A stretch of 64,000 nucleotides of DNA from Bog-532 sp036495425 (GTDB lineage Bacteria > Actinomycetota > Actinomycetes > Streptosporangiales > Streptosporangiaceae). The stretch covers positions 1 through 64,000 of the forward strand of contig DASXMW010000226.1 of assembly GCA_036495425.1 (NCBI GenBank). Reading direction: 5' to 3'. This document shows, one piece after another, positions 29,442 to 37,644 of the stretch. The notes under the pieces are model-generated. The model worked only from the letters and a program-made list of their open reading frames with translations. It had not been told where the DNA came from and made no database searches. Position numbers and translations under genes: made by a program. How positions within the stretch are numbered: position 1 is the first letter of the stretch; every line of letters begins with the position of its first letter.

Positions 29442-31145
29442 TCAGGACGCGGGCGGCCGGGTTCTCAGCCAGACGCCGGTGCCGGGCGGGAGGACGTCGC
29501 CCTGGATCGGGTGGCTGGCCGCCAGGATCGCCTCATGGGCGGGCAGCCCGGCCGGGGTACCGGACACGTTGATCATGACGGTGACATCCCGGCCGCGGCG
29601 GTAGCAGAGGACGTCGGGCGGGGCCGGCAGCCAGGTGAAGCTGTCGGTGGTGAAGGCGGGCTCGGCGTGGCGGACCTGGAGGGCGTGCCGGTACAGGGCG
29701 AGCATCGAGTCCGGGTCGGCGGTTTCGGCTTCCACGCTGAGGGCGGCCCAGCCCGGGGGCTGGGGCAGCCAGGTCGGCACCCCGTCCCCGAGGAAGCCGA
29801 AGGGCGGGTGATCGCCGGACCAGGGCAGTGGGACGCGGCAGCCGTCGCGGCCCAGGTTGACGTGGCCGGAACGCTGCCACATCGGGTCCTGCCGGTCCTC
29901 GGCGGGAATGTCTTCGACCTCCCAGAGGCCCAGTTCCTCGCCCTGGTACACGTAGGCGGTGCCGGGCAGGGACAGTGACAGCAGGGCCGCGGCCCGGGCC
30001 CGGCGGGTGCCGAGGGCCAGGTCGGTGGGCTCGCCGATGCGGTGGCCGGGACGGTCGAACGAGGTGTCGGCCCGGCCGTAGCGGGTGACGTTCCTGATCA
30101 CGTCGTGGTTGCTGAGGACCCAGGTGGCCGGGGCGTTGACCTCGGCGTGGGAGGCCAGGGTGGCGTCGATGACCGAACGCAGCACCGCGCCGTCCCAGGG
30201 GCAGCGCAGGAAGTCGAAGTTGAACACGGTCTGCAGCTCGCCCGGGCGCAGGTAGCGGGACATCCGCTCCACGTCGGGCAGCCACACCTCGCCGATCAGT
30301 ACCCGGTCCCCTGGGTAACTGTCGGCGATCCGGCGCCAGGCCCGGTACACGTCGTGGACCTCGTCCCGGTCGACGAACGGGTGCACGCCGGCGGCGGGGT
30401 CGTCGGGGTCGTAGTCGGCCATGGCCGGGTCCTTGGCCAGCAGCACCGCGGAGTCGATCCGGAACCCGTCCACGCCGCGGTCGAACCAGAACCGCAGCAC
30501 GTCCTCGAACTCGGCCTGGACGTCGGTGTTGCCCCAGTTGAAGTCGGGCTGCTCGGGGGTGAACAGGTGCAGGTACCACTGGCCCGGCTGGCCGTCGGGG
30601 CCGGAGGCCCGGGTCCAGGCGGGACCGCCGAACTCGGAGATCCAGTTGTTGGGCGGCAGTTCCCCCCGCTGACCGCGGCCGGGGCGGAAGATGAAGCGGT
30701 CCCGCTCGGGTGAGCCGGGCGGCGCGGCCAGCGCGGCGGTGAACCACGGCTGCACGTCCGAGCCGTGATTGGGCACGACGTCGAGGATGATCCGGATGCC
30801 GAGTTCGTGGGCTTCGGCGATCAGTTTCTCGGCCTCGTCCAGGGTGCCGAACAGCGGGTCGATGGCCCGGTAATCGGCCACGTCGTAGCCGGCGTCGGCC
30901 ATGGGCGAGGGGTACCAGGGGTTGAACCAGATCGCGTCGACGCCCAGGTCAGCCAGGTAGGACAGGCGGGAGCGGACCCCGGCCAGGTTGCCCACCCCAG
31001 CGGCGGCCGCCCCGTCGGGGCCGTCGCCGGCCGCGAAGCTGCGCACGTACACCTGGTAGATGACCGCGTCGCGCCACCAGGGCCGGCCGCCCGGACTGGC
31101 CGGGGCGGGCGCCGGGGACGGTGGGGCCAGAGTGTGATCGCTCAC
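29442..31145 (-). CDS. GH13 alpha-glucosidase (AglA-like)
   Basis: The 567-residue enzyme has all GH13 regions: DVVPNHGSD (region I), GFRIDSAV with the nucleophile Asp (II), LIGEVWL with the acid/base Glu (III), and LSNHDVIRNVTR (IV, His-Asp). YQVYVRSF near the N terminus is typical of the oligo-1,6-glucosidase/alpha-glucosidase group (subfamily 23/30-like). It acts in the cytoplasm on imported alpha-glucosides. It is the last gene of an operon whose order (regulator, binding protein, permease, permease, glucosidase) resembles aglREFGA of Streptomyces and Rhizobium. It follows the second permease after a 64-bp gap. No signal peptide is present. Confidence 0.92.
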   Translation of the reverse strand: MSDHTLAPPSPAPAPASPGGRPWWRDAVIYQVYVRSFAAGDGPDGAAAAGVGNLAGVRSRLSYLADLGVDAIWFNPWYPSPMADAGYDVADYRAIDPLFGTLDEAEKLIAEAHELGIRIILDVVPNHGSDVQPWFTAALAAPPGSPERDRFIFRPGRGQRGELPPNNWISEFGGPAWTRASGPDGQPGQWYLHLFTPEQPDFNWGNTDVQAEFEDVLRFWFDRGVDGFRIDSAVLLAKDPAMADYDPDDPAAGVHPFVDRDEVHDVYRAWRRIADSYPGDRVLIGEVWLPDVERMSRYLRPGELQTVFNFDFLRCPWDGAVLRSVIDATLASHAEVNAPATWVLSNHDVIRNVTRYGRADTSFDRPGHRIGEPTDLALGTRRARAAALLSLSLPGTAYVYQGEELGLWEVEDIPAEDRQDPMWQRSGHVNLGRDGCRVPLPWSGDHPPFGFLGDGVPTWLPQPPGWAALSVEAETADPDSMLALYRHALQVRHAEPAFTTDSFTWLPAPPDVLCYRRGRDVTVMINVSGTPAGLPAHEAILAASHPIQGDVLPPGTGVWLRTRPPAS

Positions 31146-31209
31146 GGGGATGTCATGCCTCCGATTTGGTCCGGTGAGGACGCGACGTGGACGGGCCGGC
31201 CGGGTGGCC

Positions 31210-32109
31210 TCAGCCCTTGACGCCCCCTGCGGTCAGCCCAGCCATGATGTTGCGCTGGAAGAACAGGAAGAACACGATGGTCGGGACGCAGGCGATGGCC
31301 AGCGCGGCGATGAACACGTCTTCCGGGATGCCGTTGCTCAGGTGGTACAGGCCGATGTTGATGGTCTGCGCCGACGGGTCGCTCAGGACCAGCAGCGGCC
31401 AGAGGAAGTCCTTCCACACGTTGACGGCCGCGAAGATCGACACCACCCCGATGATCGGGCGTGAGATCGGCAGTACCACCCGCCACAGGGTCCGGAACGG
31501 CCCGGCCCCGTCCAGGGCGGCCGCGGCCAGCAGGTCGGCTGGGACCGAGTCGAAGAAGCGCTTCAGGATGAAGATGTTGAAGCCGTTGGCCACCGACGGC
31601 AGCCAGATCGCCCAGGGCGTGTTCAGCAGGCTGAGGTGCACAAACGGCAGGCTATTAGCTGTCAGGTACTGCGGCAGCACCAGCACCGTGGCCGGGATCA
31701 TCATCGCGGCCAGCATGGCGAACAGGATCAGGTTGCCCAGCACCGGCCGCAGCTTGGACAGCGCGTAGGCGGCGGCCACGTCGAACACCACCTGGAAGAT
31801 CAGCGCACCGCCCGCGTACAGGATCGTGTTCACGATCAGCCGGCCCAGGCCCAGGTCGTTCCAGGCCGTCACGTAGTTGTGCGGTGCCGGGTGGGCCGGG
31901 AACAGGCTGGGCGGGGTCTGGATGACCTCGGACGGCGACTTGAGCCCGCCGGTCACCATCCAGTACAGCGGGAACAGGAAGAGCGCCGCGAACAGCGGGA
32001 TCATGACGCCGAGCACGATCCAGTAGATGACCTTGCCCCGGCCCCGGCTGAGCTGGGCCGGGGAGATCAGCGTGCGCGGGCCAGACTCAATGGACTTGAT
32101 GGCGGCCAT
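31210..32109 (-). CDS. Sugar ABC transporter permease, second subunit (AglG-like)
   Basis: A 299-residue inner-membrane permease of the MalG type. Six membrane segments are seen, and the EAA loop that contacts the ATPase is DLLAAAALDGAGPFRTLWRVVLPISRP (around residues 190-215). The ATG at 32107-32109 is preceded by GGAGGGA, which overlaps the stop of the first permease, so only 2 bases separate the genes. The frame is open much further upstream, but that is a shadow of the other permease. The last residues, NIMAGLTAGGVKG, are a family-typical ending. The ATPase subunit is not encoded here. Confidence 0.93.
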   Translation of the reverse strand: MAAIKSIESGPRTLISPAQLSRGRGKVIYWIVLGVMIPLFAALFLFPLYWMVTGGLKSPSEVIQTPPSLFPAHPAPHNYVTAWNDLGLGRLIVNTILYAGGALIFQVVFDVAAAYALSKLRPVLGNLILFAMLAAMMIPATVLVLPQYLTANSLPFVHLSLLNTPWAIWLPSVANGFNIFILKRFFDSVPADLLAAAALDGAGPFRTLWRVVLPISRPIIGVVSIFAAVNVWKDFLWPLLVLSDPSAQTINIGLYHLSNGIPEDVFIAALAIACVPTIVFFLFFQRNIMAGLTAGGVKG

Positions 32110-32111
32110 GG

Positions 32112-33065
32112 CTATCCCTCCTCGCTGCGGCGGGAGAGCCAGAGATACGCGCCCGCGAATCCCATCAGCACGATCAGCAGCATGATGCCGAGGGCCGCGC
32201 CGCTCCCGTAGTTGTTGAACGAGAACGCGTAGTTGTAGATCAGGTAGACCACGGTGGTGGTCCCGGACTGGCCGCCGGTCAGGATCAGCGGCTCCAGGAA
32301 CACCTGCATGGTGGCCACGATCTGCAGCATCAGCATGAGCGACAGGATGAGCCGGGTCTGCGGGACCGTGACGTGCCAGACCCGGCGCGCCAATCCGGCC
32401 CCGTCGATCTCGGCCGCGTCGTACAGCTCGCCGGGGATGCCCTGCAGCGAGGCCAGGTAGACCAGCACCGCGGCGCCCATGTTGCTCCAGGTGGAGAAGA
32501 GCACCAGGCAGAGCAGGGCGATGTGCGGAGACTGCAGCCACTGCGAGGTGGGCAGGTGCAGGGCGTGCAGCACGGCGTTGAACAGGCCGCTGTTGTCCGG
32601 GGTGTAGAACCACTTCCACAGGAAGGCGGCCGCGGCGGGCGGGATCATGACGGGCAGGTAGACCAGCAGCCGGAAGTAGCCGCGCCAGTGCCGCAGCTCG
32701 TTGAGGACGACCGCGGTCACGAACGGGACCGCGTACCCGAACACCAGGGCCAGCCCGGCGAACAGGGCGGTGGCCCGCCAGGCGCCCCAGAAGCTCGGGT
32801 CGTGCACGATGTGCCGGTAGTTGGCCAGGCCGACCCAGGTGGTCTCGCCCGCGAAGTTCGTCTTCTGGAAGCTCATGATCACTTCGCGGATCATGGGATA
32901 CCAGGAGAACAGCGCGAAGCAGAAGATCGCGCCGACCATGAACACGTAGGCGGCGGTGTTGTCGCGGAGCTTGCGAGTGCGCAGGGGCCGGCGTCCCGGC
33001 TGGACGCCGGCCCCGCTGCGCACCTTTCGGCCGCCCGCGACCTGACTCACATCAGTCGCGGCCAC
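32112..33065 (-). CDS. Sugar ABC transporter permease, first subunit (AglF-like)
   Basis: The 317-residue permease of the MalF type has six membrane segments after a basic N-terminal region. The EAA loop is GELYDAAEIDGAGLARRVWHVTVPQTR (about residues 220-246). VGLANYRHIVHD and the PPAAAAFLWKWFYTPDNSG segment are typical of carbohydrate uptake permeases. The start is a GTG, 3 bases after the binding-protein stop. With its partner permease and the lipoprotein it forms an importer for an alpha-linked oligosaccharide. Substrate assignment rests on the neighbouring GH13 enzyme. Confidence 0.92.
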   Translation of the reverse strand: MAATDVSQVAGGRKVRSGAGVQPGRRPLRTRKLRDNTAAYVFMVGAIFCFALFSWYPMIREVIMSFQKTNFAGETTWVGLANYRHIVHDPSFWGAWRATALFAGLALVFGYAVPFVTAVVLNELRHWRGYFRLLVYLPVMIPPAAAAFLWKWFYTPDNSGLFNAVLHALHLPTSQWLQSPHIALLCLVLFSTWSNMGAAVLVYLASLQGIPGELYDAAEIDGAGLARRVWHVTVPQTRLILSLMLMLQIVATMQVFLEPLILTGGQSGTTTVVYLIYNYAFSFNNYGSGAALGIMLLIVLMGFAGAYLWLSRRSEEG

Positions 33066-33068
33066 GGC

Positions 33069-34454
33069 TCACTGCTGGTTGGCGAGGATGGAGTTGACCT
33101 GCGAGGAGAACGTGCCCAGTAGCTGCTTGAGGTTGGCGTTGCGCTGGGTGAGCACGGCCGCCATCACCTTGTCGCCCTGGGCGTAGAGGGCCTGGGCCTG
33201 GGGCGGCTCGATCTCGTTCTTCATGTTCGGCGCGGCGTTCAGGTACGGGGTGAAGTTCGACACCGGGATGGTGGCGTTGCTGTCCTCGTCGGAGCTGGTG
33301 CTCTTGGCTACCGCGGTGCCCGCGGTCCAGATGTTCGGCTCGGGCAGGCCCACGGGCTGGCCGGCGGCCTTGGCCCGCTTGAAGTTGAACTGGCCCGCGC
33401 CCGGGGTGAGGAACTCGAAGTTGAGGAACTTGATGCCGGCCTGGATCTGGGCCGGGGTGTCCTTCTTGCTGAACATGTAGCCGTCCCCGCCGAGCAGGGT
33501 GCCGCCGTCGCCGGGCATCGGGCCCTCGGCCAGGTTGGTGTAGGAGGATCCGTACTCCTGGTGGATGTAGGTGACGTTGTCCGGGGCGGCCACGTACATG
33601 CCGAGCTTGCCCGAGCCCATCATCTGCGGCAGGTCGTTGTACTGCAGCAGCTGCTTGGACCCCATCGAGTTGTCGGCCCAGCGCATGGCCTGCAGGTTCT
33701 TCAGCACCTGCATCCCGGTGGCGTTGTCGAACGAGGCCTTCTGCCCGCTGACCACCGAACCGCCCAGGGAGTACATCTCGGCGGTGAAGTGCCAGCCGCC
33801 GACGTTGGCCGCGCTGTAGTCGCCGTAGCCGACGATGCCGCCGCCGAGAGCGCTGATCTTCTTGGCGTCGGCCCGGACCTGGTCCCAGGTGGTGGGCGGC
33901 TGGCTCGGGTCCAGGCCCGCGCGCTGGAACAGCTGCTTGTTGTAGAGCAGGCCGAGGGTGTAGTTCGACACCGGCACGCCGTACAGGGCACCGCTGGGGC
34001 TGCCGCCCTGGCGGTACAGGTTGACCAAGTCGGACTGGATCGTGCCCAGGTTCTTGACCTGGCTGGCGTACTTGCTGATGTCGGCGGCCTGGCCGGAGTT
34101 GATGACGTTGGCGGCGTCGGTGAAGTACGTGTAGAAGACGTTGTCCATCTTGCCGCTGGCCAGCTTGGCGTCGAACGTCGACGGGTCGTCGCAGGGATTG
34201 GTGTCGTCGCCCTTGACGGTGATGCTGGGGTTGGCCTTCTCGAACAGCGCGATGTCCTGCACGAAGAACTTCCGCTGGGCGGCCTGGGTCTTGGGCGGTT
34301 CGCAGCCCACGGTGATGGTCACATGGCCGCCCGAGCCGCCGGAGCCGCCCGAGCCGGATCCGCTGCCGCCCGAGCTGCAGGCGGCCATGGAGATCGCGCC
34401 GACAACCGCGAGCCCGGCCACGGCGGCGTGCCGTTTGCTGCCAATTTTTTTCAT
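33069..34454 (-). CDS. Sugar-binding lipoprotein of ABC transporter (AglE-like)
   Basis: The 461-residue protein has a lipoprotein signal: MKKIGSKRHA, a hydrophobic core, and lipobox SMAAC with the lipidated Cys near residue 26. A Gly/Ser linker follows, then a MalE-like two-lobed domain (FEKANPSITVK, YGVPVSNYTLGLLYNKQL, FLTPGAGQFNF). It binds the sugar outside the membrane and delivers it to the two permeases. I choose the ATG at 34452-34454, with AGAAGG upstream, over the GTG two codons earlier. It is the first gene of the transport operon, divergent in expression control from nothing else but downstream of the LacI gene. Confidence 0.92.
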   Translation of the reverse strand: MKKIGSKRHAAVAGLAVVGAISMAACSSGGSGSGSGGSGGSGGHVTITVGCEPPKTQAAQRKFFVQDIALFEKANPSITVKGDDTNPCDDPSTFDAKLASGKMDNVFYTYFTDAANVINSGQAADISKYASQVKNLGTIQSDLVNLYRQGGSPSGALYGVPVSNYTLGLLYNKQLFQRAGLDPSQPPTTWDQVRADAKKISALGGGIVGYGDYSAANVGGWHFTAEMYSLGGSVVSGQKASFDNATGMQVLKNLQAMRWADNSMGSKQLLQYNDLPQMMGSGKLGMYVAAPDNVTYIHQEYGSSYTNLAEGPMPGDGGTLLGGDGYMFSKKDTPAQIQAGIKFLNFEFLTPGAGQFNFKRAKAAGQPVGLPEPNIWTAGTAVAKSTSSDEDSNATIPVSNFTPYLNAAPNMKNEIEPPQAQALYAQGDKVMAAVLTQRNANLKQLLGTFSSQVNSILANQQ

Positions 34455-34728
34455 GGGCACCTTCTACGTTGATGGGCCTGGCCTGCCCCACGGTGCGCTG
34501 GCCGGACCCGACCGCCCACGATGTGGCGACGCTGACGCTACATCTTGTTACAAGTCGATGCAATATCTGAATAGAAATTTGCAAGATAACGACATCACAA
34601 CGCAGGAAGTTATCGCAGGTTGAAGGCGTGGAGGTGGCCCGAGAGTCCGCAGGCCGGAGTTTTGTCCGTATTGCGGCGCACGCTCAGGCCGCGGAAAGCC
34701 GCGGTGCAGGGGGTGGTCGCCGGGTGGG
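34455..34728. promoter_or_regulatory. Promoter/operator region of the alpha-glucoside operon
   Basis: This 274-bp gap is clearly more AT-rich than its neighbours. It holds CTTGTTACAAG (34544-34554), ATGCAATA (about 34558-34565) and TTGCAAG (34579-34585). The same TGCAAG/CTTGCA words recur before the LacI gene at 35726-35732 and 35756-35762. This fits control of both units by the LacI protein, but the exact operator is not settled. Confidence 0.5.
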
Positions 34729-35724
34729 TCAGGAGACGCGGGCGGTGGAGCCGCGGACGACCAGTTCGGGCTCGAAGAGGAGTTCCTCGGGGGCCACCGG
34801 AACGCCTTCGATCTGGTTGACCAGCATGGTCACGACGGCGCGGCCCATGGCCTCGATGGGCTGGCGGACCGTGGTCAGCGGGGGCGCCGTGCAGGTCATC
34901 AGGGCCGAGTCGTCGAAGCCGACCACGGACAGGCCGTCCGGGACGGCCAGGCCGGCCCGGCGGGCGGCGCGGACCGCGCCCAGGGCCAGCTGGTCGGACG
35001 CGCAGATCACGCCGGTGACCCCGGTCTCGATCAGCCGGGTGCCGGCCGCGTGGCCGCCTTCGACGCTGAACAGGGCGTGCTCGACGCTGACCTTGATGCC
35101 GGCTCGCTCGCCCTCGGCCTGCAGGGTGGCCAGCTTGCGGCGGCTGGGCATGTGGTCGGCGGGTCCCATGATGGCACCGATACGGGTGTGACCCAGGGAC
35201 CACAGATGGCCGAAGGCCTGTTCGCTGGCGACCACGTCATCGGTGGACACGCGGGGAAAGCCGAGCTGGTCCACGGCCGCGTTGACCAGCATGACCGGCA
35301 CGCCCCGGTCGTGCAGGAGCCGGTAGTGGTCGTGCGGCGAGTCGTCCTCGGCGAAGTGGCCGCCCGCGAACACCACCCCGGACACCTGCTGCTGGATCAG
35401 CATGTTCACGTAGGCCGCCTCGGAGAGGCCGCCGGCCGTCCTGGTGCACAGCACGGGCGTGAAACCTTGCTGGGCCAGGCCGCCGCCGACCACCTCGGCC
35501 AGGGCCGGGAAGATCGGGTTTTCCAGCTCCGGCAGGACCAGGCCGACCAGCCGGGCCCGGTCGCCGCGGAGCTGGGTCGGGCGCTCGTAACCCAGCACGT
35601 CCAGGGCGGTCAGCACCGCGGCCCGGGTCGATTCGGACACGCCGGGGCGGCCGTTCAGCACGCGAGACACCGTGGCCTCGCTCACCCCCGCCTTGCGCGC
35701 TACGTCACCCAGCCGTTGAGCCAT
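34729..35724 (-). CDS. LacI-family repressor, probable alpha-glucoside regulator (AglR-like)
   Basis: The 331-residue protein starts MAQRLGDVARKAGVSEATVSRV, a LacI helix-turn-helix with the hinge VLNGRPGVSES. The remainder is a sugar-binding domain with GLVLPELENPIFP, STDDVVASEQAFGHL, and the late VVGFDDSALMTCTAPPLTTVRQP. It is transcribed toward the transport operon, 274 bp upstream of it, and the AT-rich gap holds candidate operators. The effector is likely an alpha-glucoside. The start ATG (35722-35724) lies between TGCAAG-type words, suggesting autoregulation. Confidence 0.92.
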   Translation of the reverse strand: MAQRLGDVARKAGVSEATVSRVLNGRPGVSESTRAAVLTALDVLGYERPTQLRGDRARLVGLVLPELENPIFPALAEVVGGGLAQQGFTPVLCTRTAGGLSEAAYVNMLIQQQVSGVVFAGGHFAEDDSPHDHYRLLHDRGVPVMLVNAAVDQLGFPRVSTDDVVASEQAFGHLWSLGHTRIGAIMGPADHMPSRRKLATLQAEGERAGIKVSVEHALFSVEGGHAAGTRLIETGVTGVICASDQLALGAVRAARRAGLAVPDGLSVVGFDDSALMTCTAPPLTTVRQPIEAMGRAVVTMLVNQIEGVPVAPEELLFEPELVVRGSTARVS

Positions 35725-35776
35725 GCTGCAAGCTTACGGCAAGACCCGTCATTTTCTTGCATGGATTCGGGCCGGG

Positions 35777-37555
35777 TCAGGAGGCGCGCTCGCGGGCGGC
35801 CATGTCGAGGAGTTCCTCGGCGTGGGCGCGGCCGAACTCGGAGTCTTCCAGGCCGGCCAGCATGCGGGACAGCTCGCGGACGCGGCCGGTCTGGTCCAGC
35901 CGGGCCACACCACTGCTGGTGACCAGGCCGTCGCTGGCCTTCATGACCACCAGGTGGTTGTCGGCGAACGCGGCCACCTGGGGCAGGTGGGTGACCACGA
36001 TGACCTGGGCCAGCCGGGCCAGGCGGGCCAGCCGGCGGCCGATCTCGACCGCCGCCTTCCCGCCCACGCCCGCGTCGACCTCGTCAAAGACGAAGGTGGG
36101 CACGGGGTCGGCGCCGGCGAAGACCACCTCGATGGCCAGCATGACGCGGGACAGCTCACCGCCGGAGGCGCCCTTGTTCAGCGGCAGCGGGGGCGCGCCG
36201 GGGTGGGCGGCCAGCCGCAGCTCCACCTCGTCGGCGCCGTAGGGGCCGGGCTCGTCCAGCGGCTGGACCACCGCGACCAGCGACGCGTGCGGCATGGCCA
36301 GCGCGGTCAGTTCCCCGGTCACGTCGCGGGAGAACTTCTCGGCCGCGTCGTGGCGCAGGGCGCTGAGGGCCCCGCCCAGCTCGGTGACCTGGGCGGCCAG
36401 CCCGGCCTCCTCCTCGGCCAGCGCGGTGATCCGCTCGTCGTCGCCCTCCAGCTCGACCAGCCGGGCGGCGGCGGGCTTGGTCCAGGCCAGCACCGCGGCC
36501 AGGTCACCGACGGGGTCGGCCCCGTCGGGGAGCCCCTCAGCGCCGGGCGCGGTCAGCTCGGCCGCGGCCCGGGTCCCGTAGGCGCGGACCAGCCGGGCCA
36601 GCGCGGCCCGGCGCTCCTGCACCACGGCCAGCCGGGCCGGGTCGGCATCCAGCGCCTCGGTGTAGGAGGCCAGCTCGCCGGCCACGTCGGCCAGCAGGTA
36701 GGACGCCTCGGACAGCCGGTCGGCCAGGGTGGCCAGGGCCGGGTCGTGCTGGCGGACCGCCTCCAGCTCCTGCCGGGCCCCGCCGACCAGCGCGGTGGCG
36801 TCGGGACGCTCGTAGGCACCCGCGGACGGGTCGCCGAGCAGGGCCTCGTGCGCGGCGGTGGCCGCGGACCGCAGCGCCTCGGCGTTGCCGAGCCGCTCCT
36901 CCTCCGCGCGCAGCTGCACCTCTTCGTCGGGAGCCGGGTCGAGCGCCTCGACCTCGGTCAGCGCCTGCCGCAGCCCCTCGGCCTCGGCGATCCGTTCCCG
37001 GGCCTGCTCGGTGATCTCGGTCAGCTCGGCCCGGACGTCCCGGTGCCGCTGATAGGCGCGCTGGTAGTCGGCGAGCGCGTGGGCCAGCTCGGACCCGGCG
37101 TAGGCGTCCAGGGCCTCGCGCTGCCGGCCCGCCCGCAGCAGCTGCTGCTGGTCGGACTGGCCGTGCACCGCGACCAGGTCGTCGGCCAGGGACATGAGCA
37201 GCGACACCGGCACCGACCGGCCGCCCGCGTGGGCCCGCGACCGGCCCTCGGCCGACACCGAGCGGCTGATGACCAGGGCCGCGCCCTCGTCGTCGAGCTC
37301 GCCGCCGGCCTCGTCGACCTCGCGGGCCACCTTGCTGCCGGGATCGATGGTCAGCCGGCCCTCGACCACGGCGCGCTGGGCGCCGGGCCGAACCCGGGCC
37401 GGGTCGGCCCGGCCGCCGAACAGCAGGCCGAGCCCCGTCACCACCATGGTCTTACCGGCGCCGGTCTCGCCGGTGACCACGGTGAAGCCCGGGTGCAATT
37501 CCAGCATCGCGTCGTCGATGACCCCGAGCCCGGTGATCCGGACTTCCTCAAGCAT
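35777..37555 (-). CDS. recN: DNA repair ATPase RecN
   Basis: RecN is an SMC-like ATPase that acts in double-strand-break repair. The 592-residue protein has the Walker A GETGAGKTM at residues about 29-37. A long coiled-coil-rich middle follows, then a C-terminal ABC half with signature NKGASGGELSRVMLAIEVV, Walker B TFVFDEVDAGVGG, and VIVVTHLPQVAAFAD. MLEEVRITGLGVIDDAML is the family N terminus. I start it at the ATG at 37553-37555, since the open frame upstream is out-of-family. It sits in the conserved actinobacterial tlyA-nadK-recN order. I see no damage-type promoter directly before it. Confidence 0.96.
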   Translation of the reverse strand: MLEEVRITGLGVIDDAMLELHPGFTVVTGETGAGKTMVVTGLGLLFGGRADPARVRPGAQRAVVEGRLTIDPGSKVAREVDEAGGELDDEGAALVISRSVSAEGRSRAHAGGRSVPVSLLMSLADDLVAVHGQSDQQQLLRAGRQREALDAYAGSELAHALADYQRAYQRHRDVRAELTEITEQARERIAEAEGLRQALTEVEALDPAPDEEVQLRAEEERLGNAEALRSAATAAHEALLGDPSAGAYERPDATALVGGARQELEAVRQHDPALATLADRLSEASYLLADVAGELASYTEALDADPARLAVVQERRAALARLVRAYGTRAAAELTAPGAEGLPDGADPVGDLAAVLAWTKPAAARLVELEGDDERITALAEEEAGLAAQVTELGGALSALRHDAAEKFSRDVTGELTALAMPHASLVAVVQPLDEPGPYGADEVELRLAAHPGAPPLPLNKGASGGELSRVMLAIEVVFAGADPVPTFVFDEVDAGVGGKAAVEIGRRLARLARLAQVIVVTHLPQVAAFADNHLVVMKASDGLVTSSGVARLDQTGRVRELSRMLAGLEDSEFGRAHAEELLDMAARERAS

Positions 37556-37586
37556 GGCCGTCAACCGTCTCCTCTGTGTAGCCCTC

Positions 37587-37633
37587 GGGGGCCAAAGCCC
37601 CCCAGACCCCCTACGCGGTCTCCGACCGCGTAG
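37587..37633 (-). repeat. Two stem-loops between nadK and recN
   Basis: GGGGGC (37587-37592) pairs with GCCCCC (37597-37602) over a CAAA loop. CTACGCGGTC (37611-37620) pairs perfectly with GACCGCGTAG (37624-37633) over a 3-base loop. No T-run follows. They lie within the operon, so they may set relative expression or stability of the nadK and recN transcripts. Confidence 0.55.
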
Positions 37634-37644
37634 CCCTTCGGGTC

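Noticed and set aside
21997..35776. An integrated mobile element between steA and recN
   Set aside because: No integrase, transposase, flanking repeats or tRNA target was seen, and codon use looks like the host. The short GntR gene alone is not enough.
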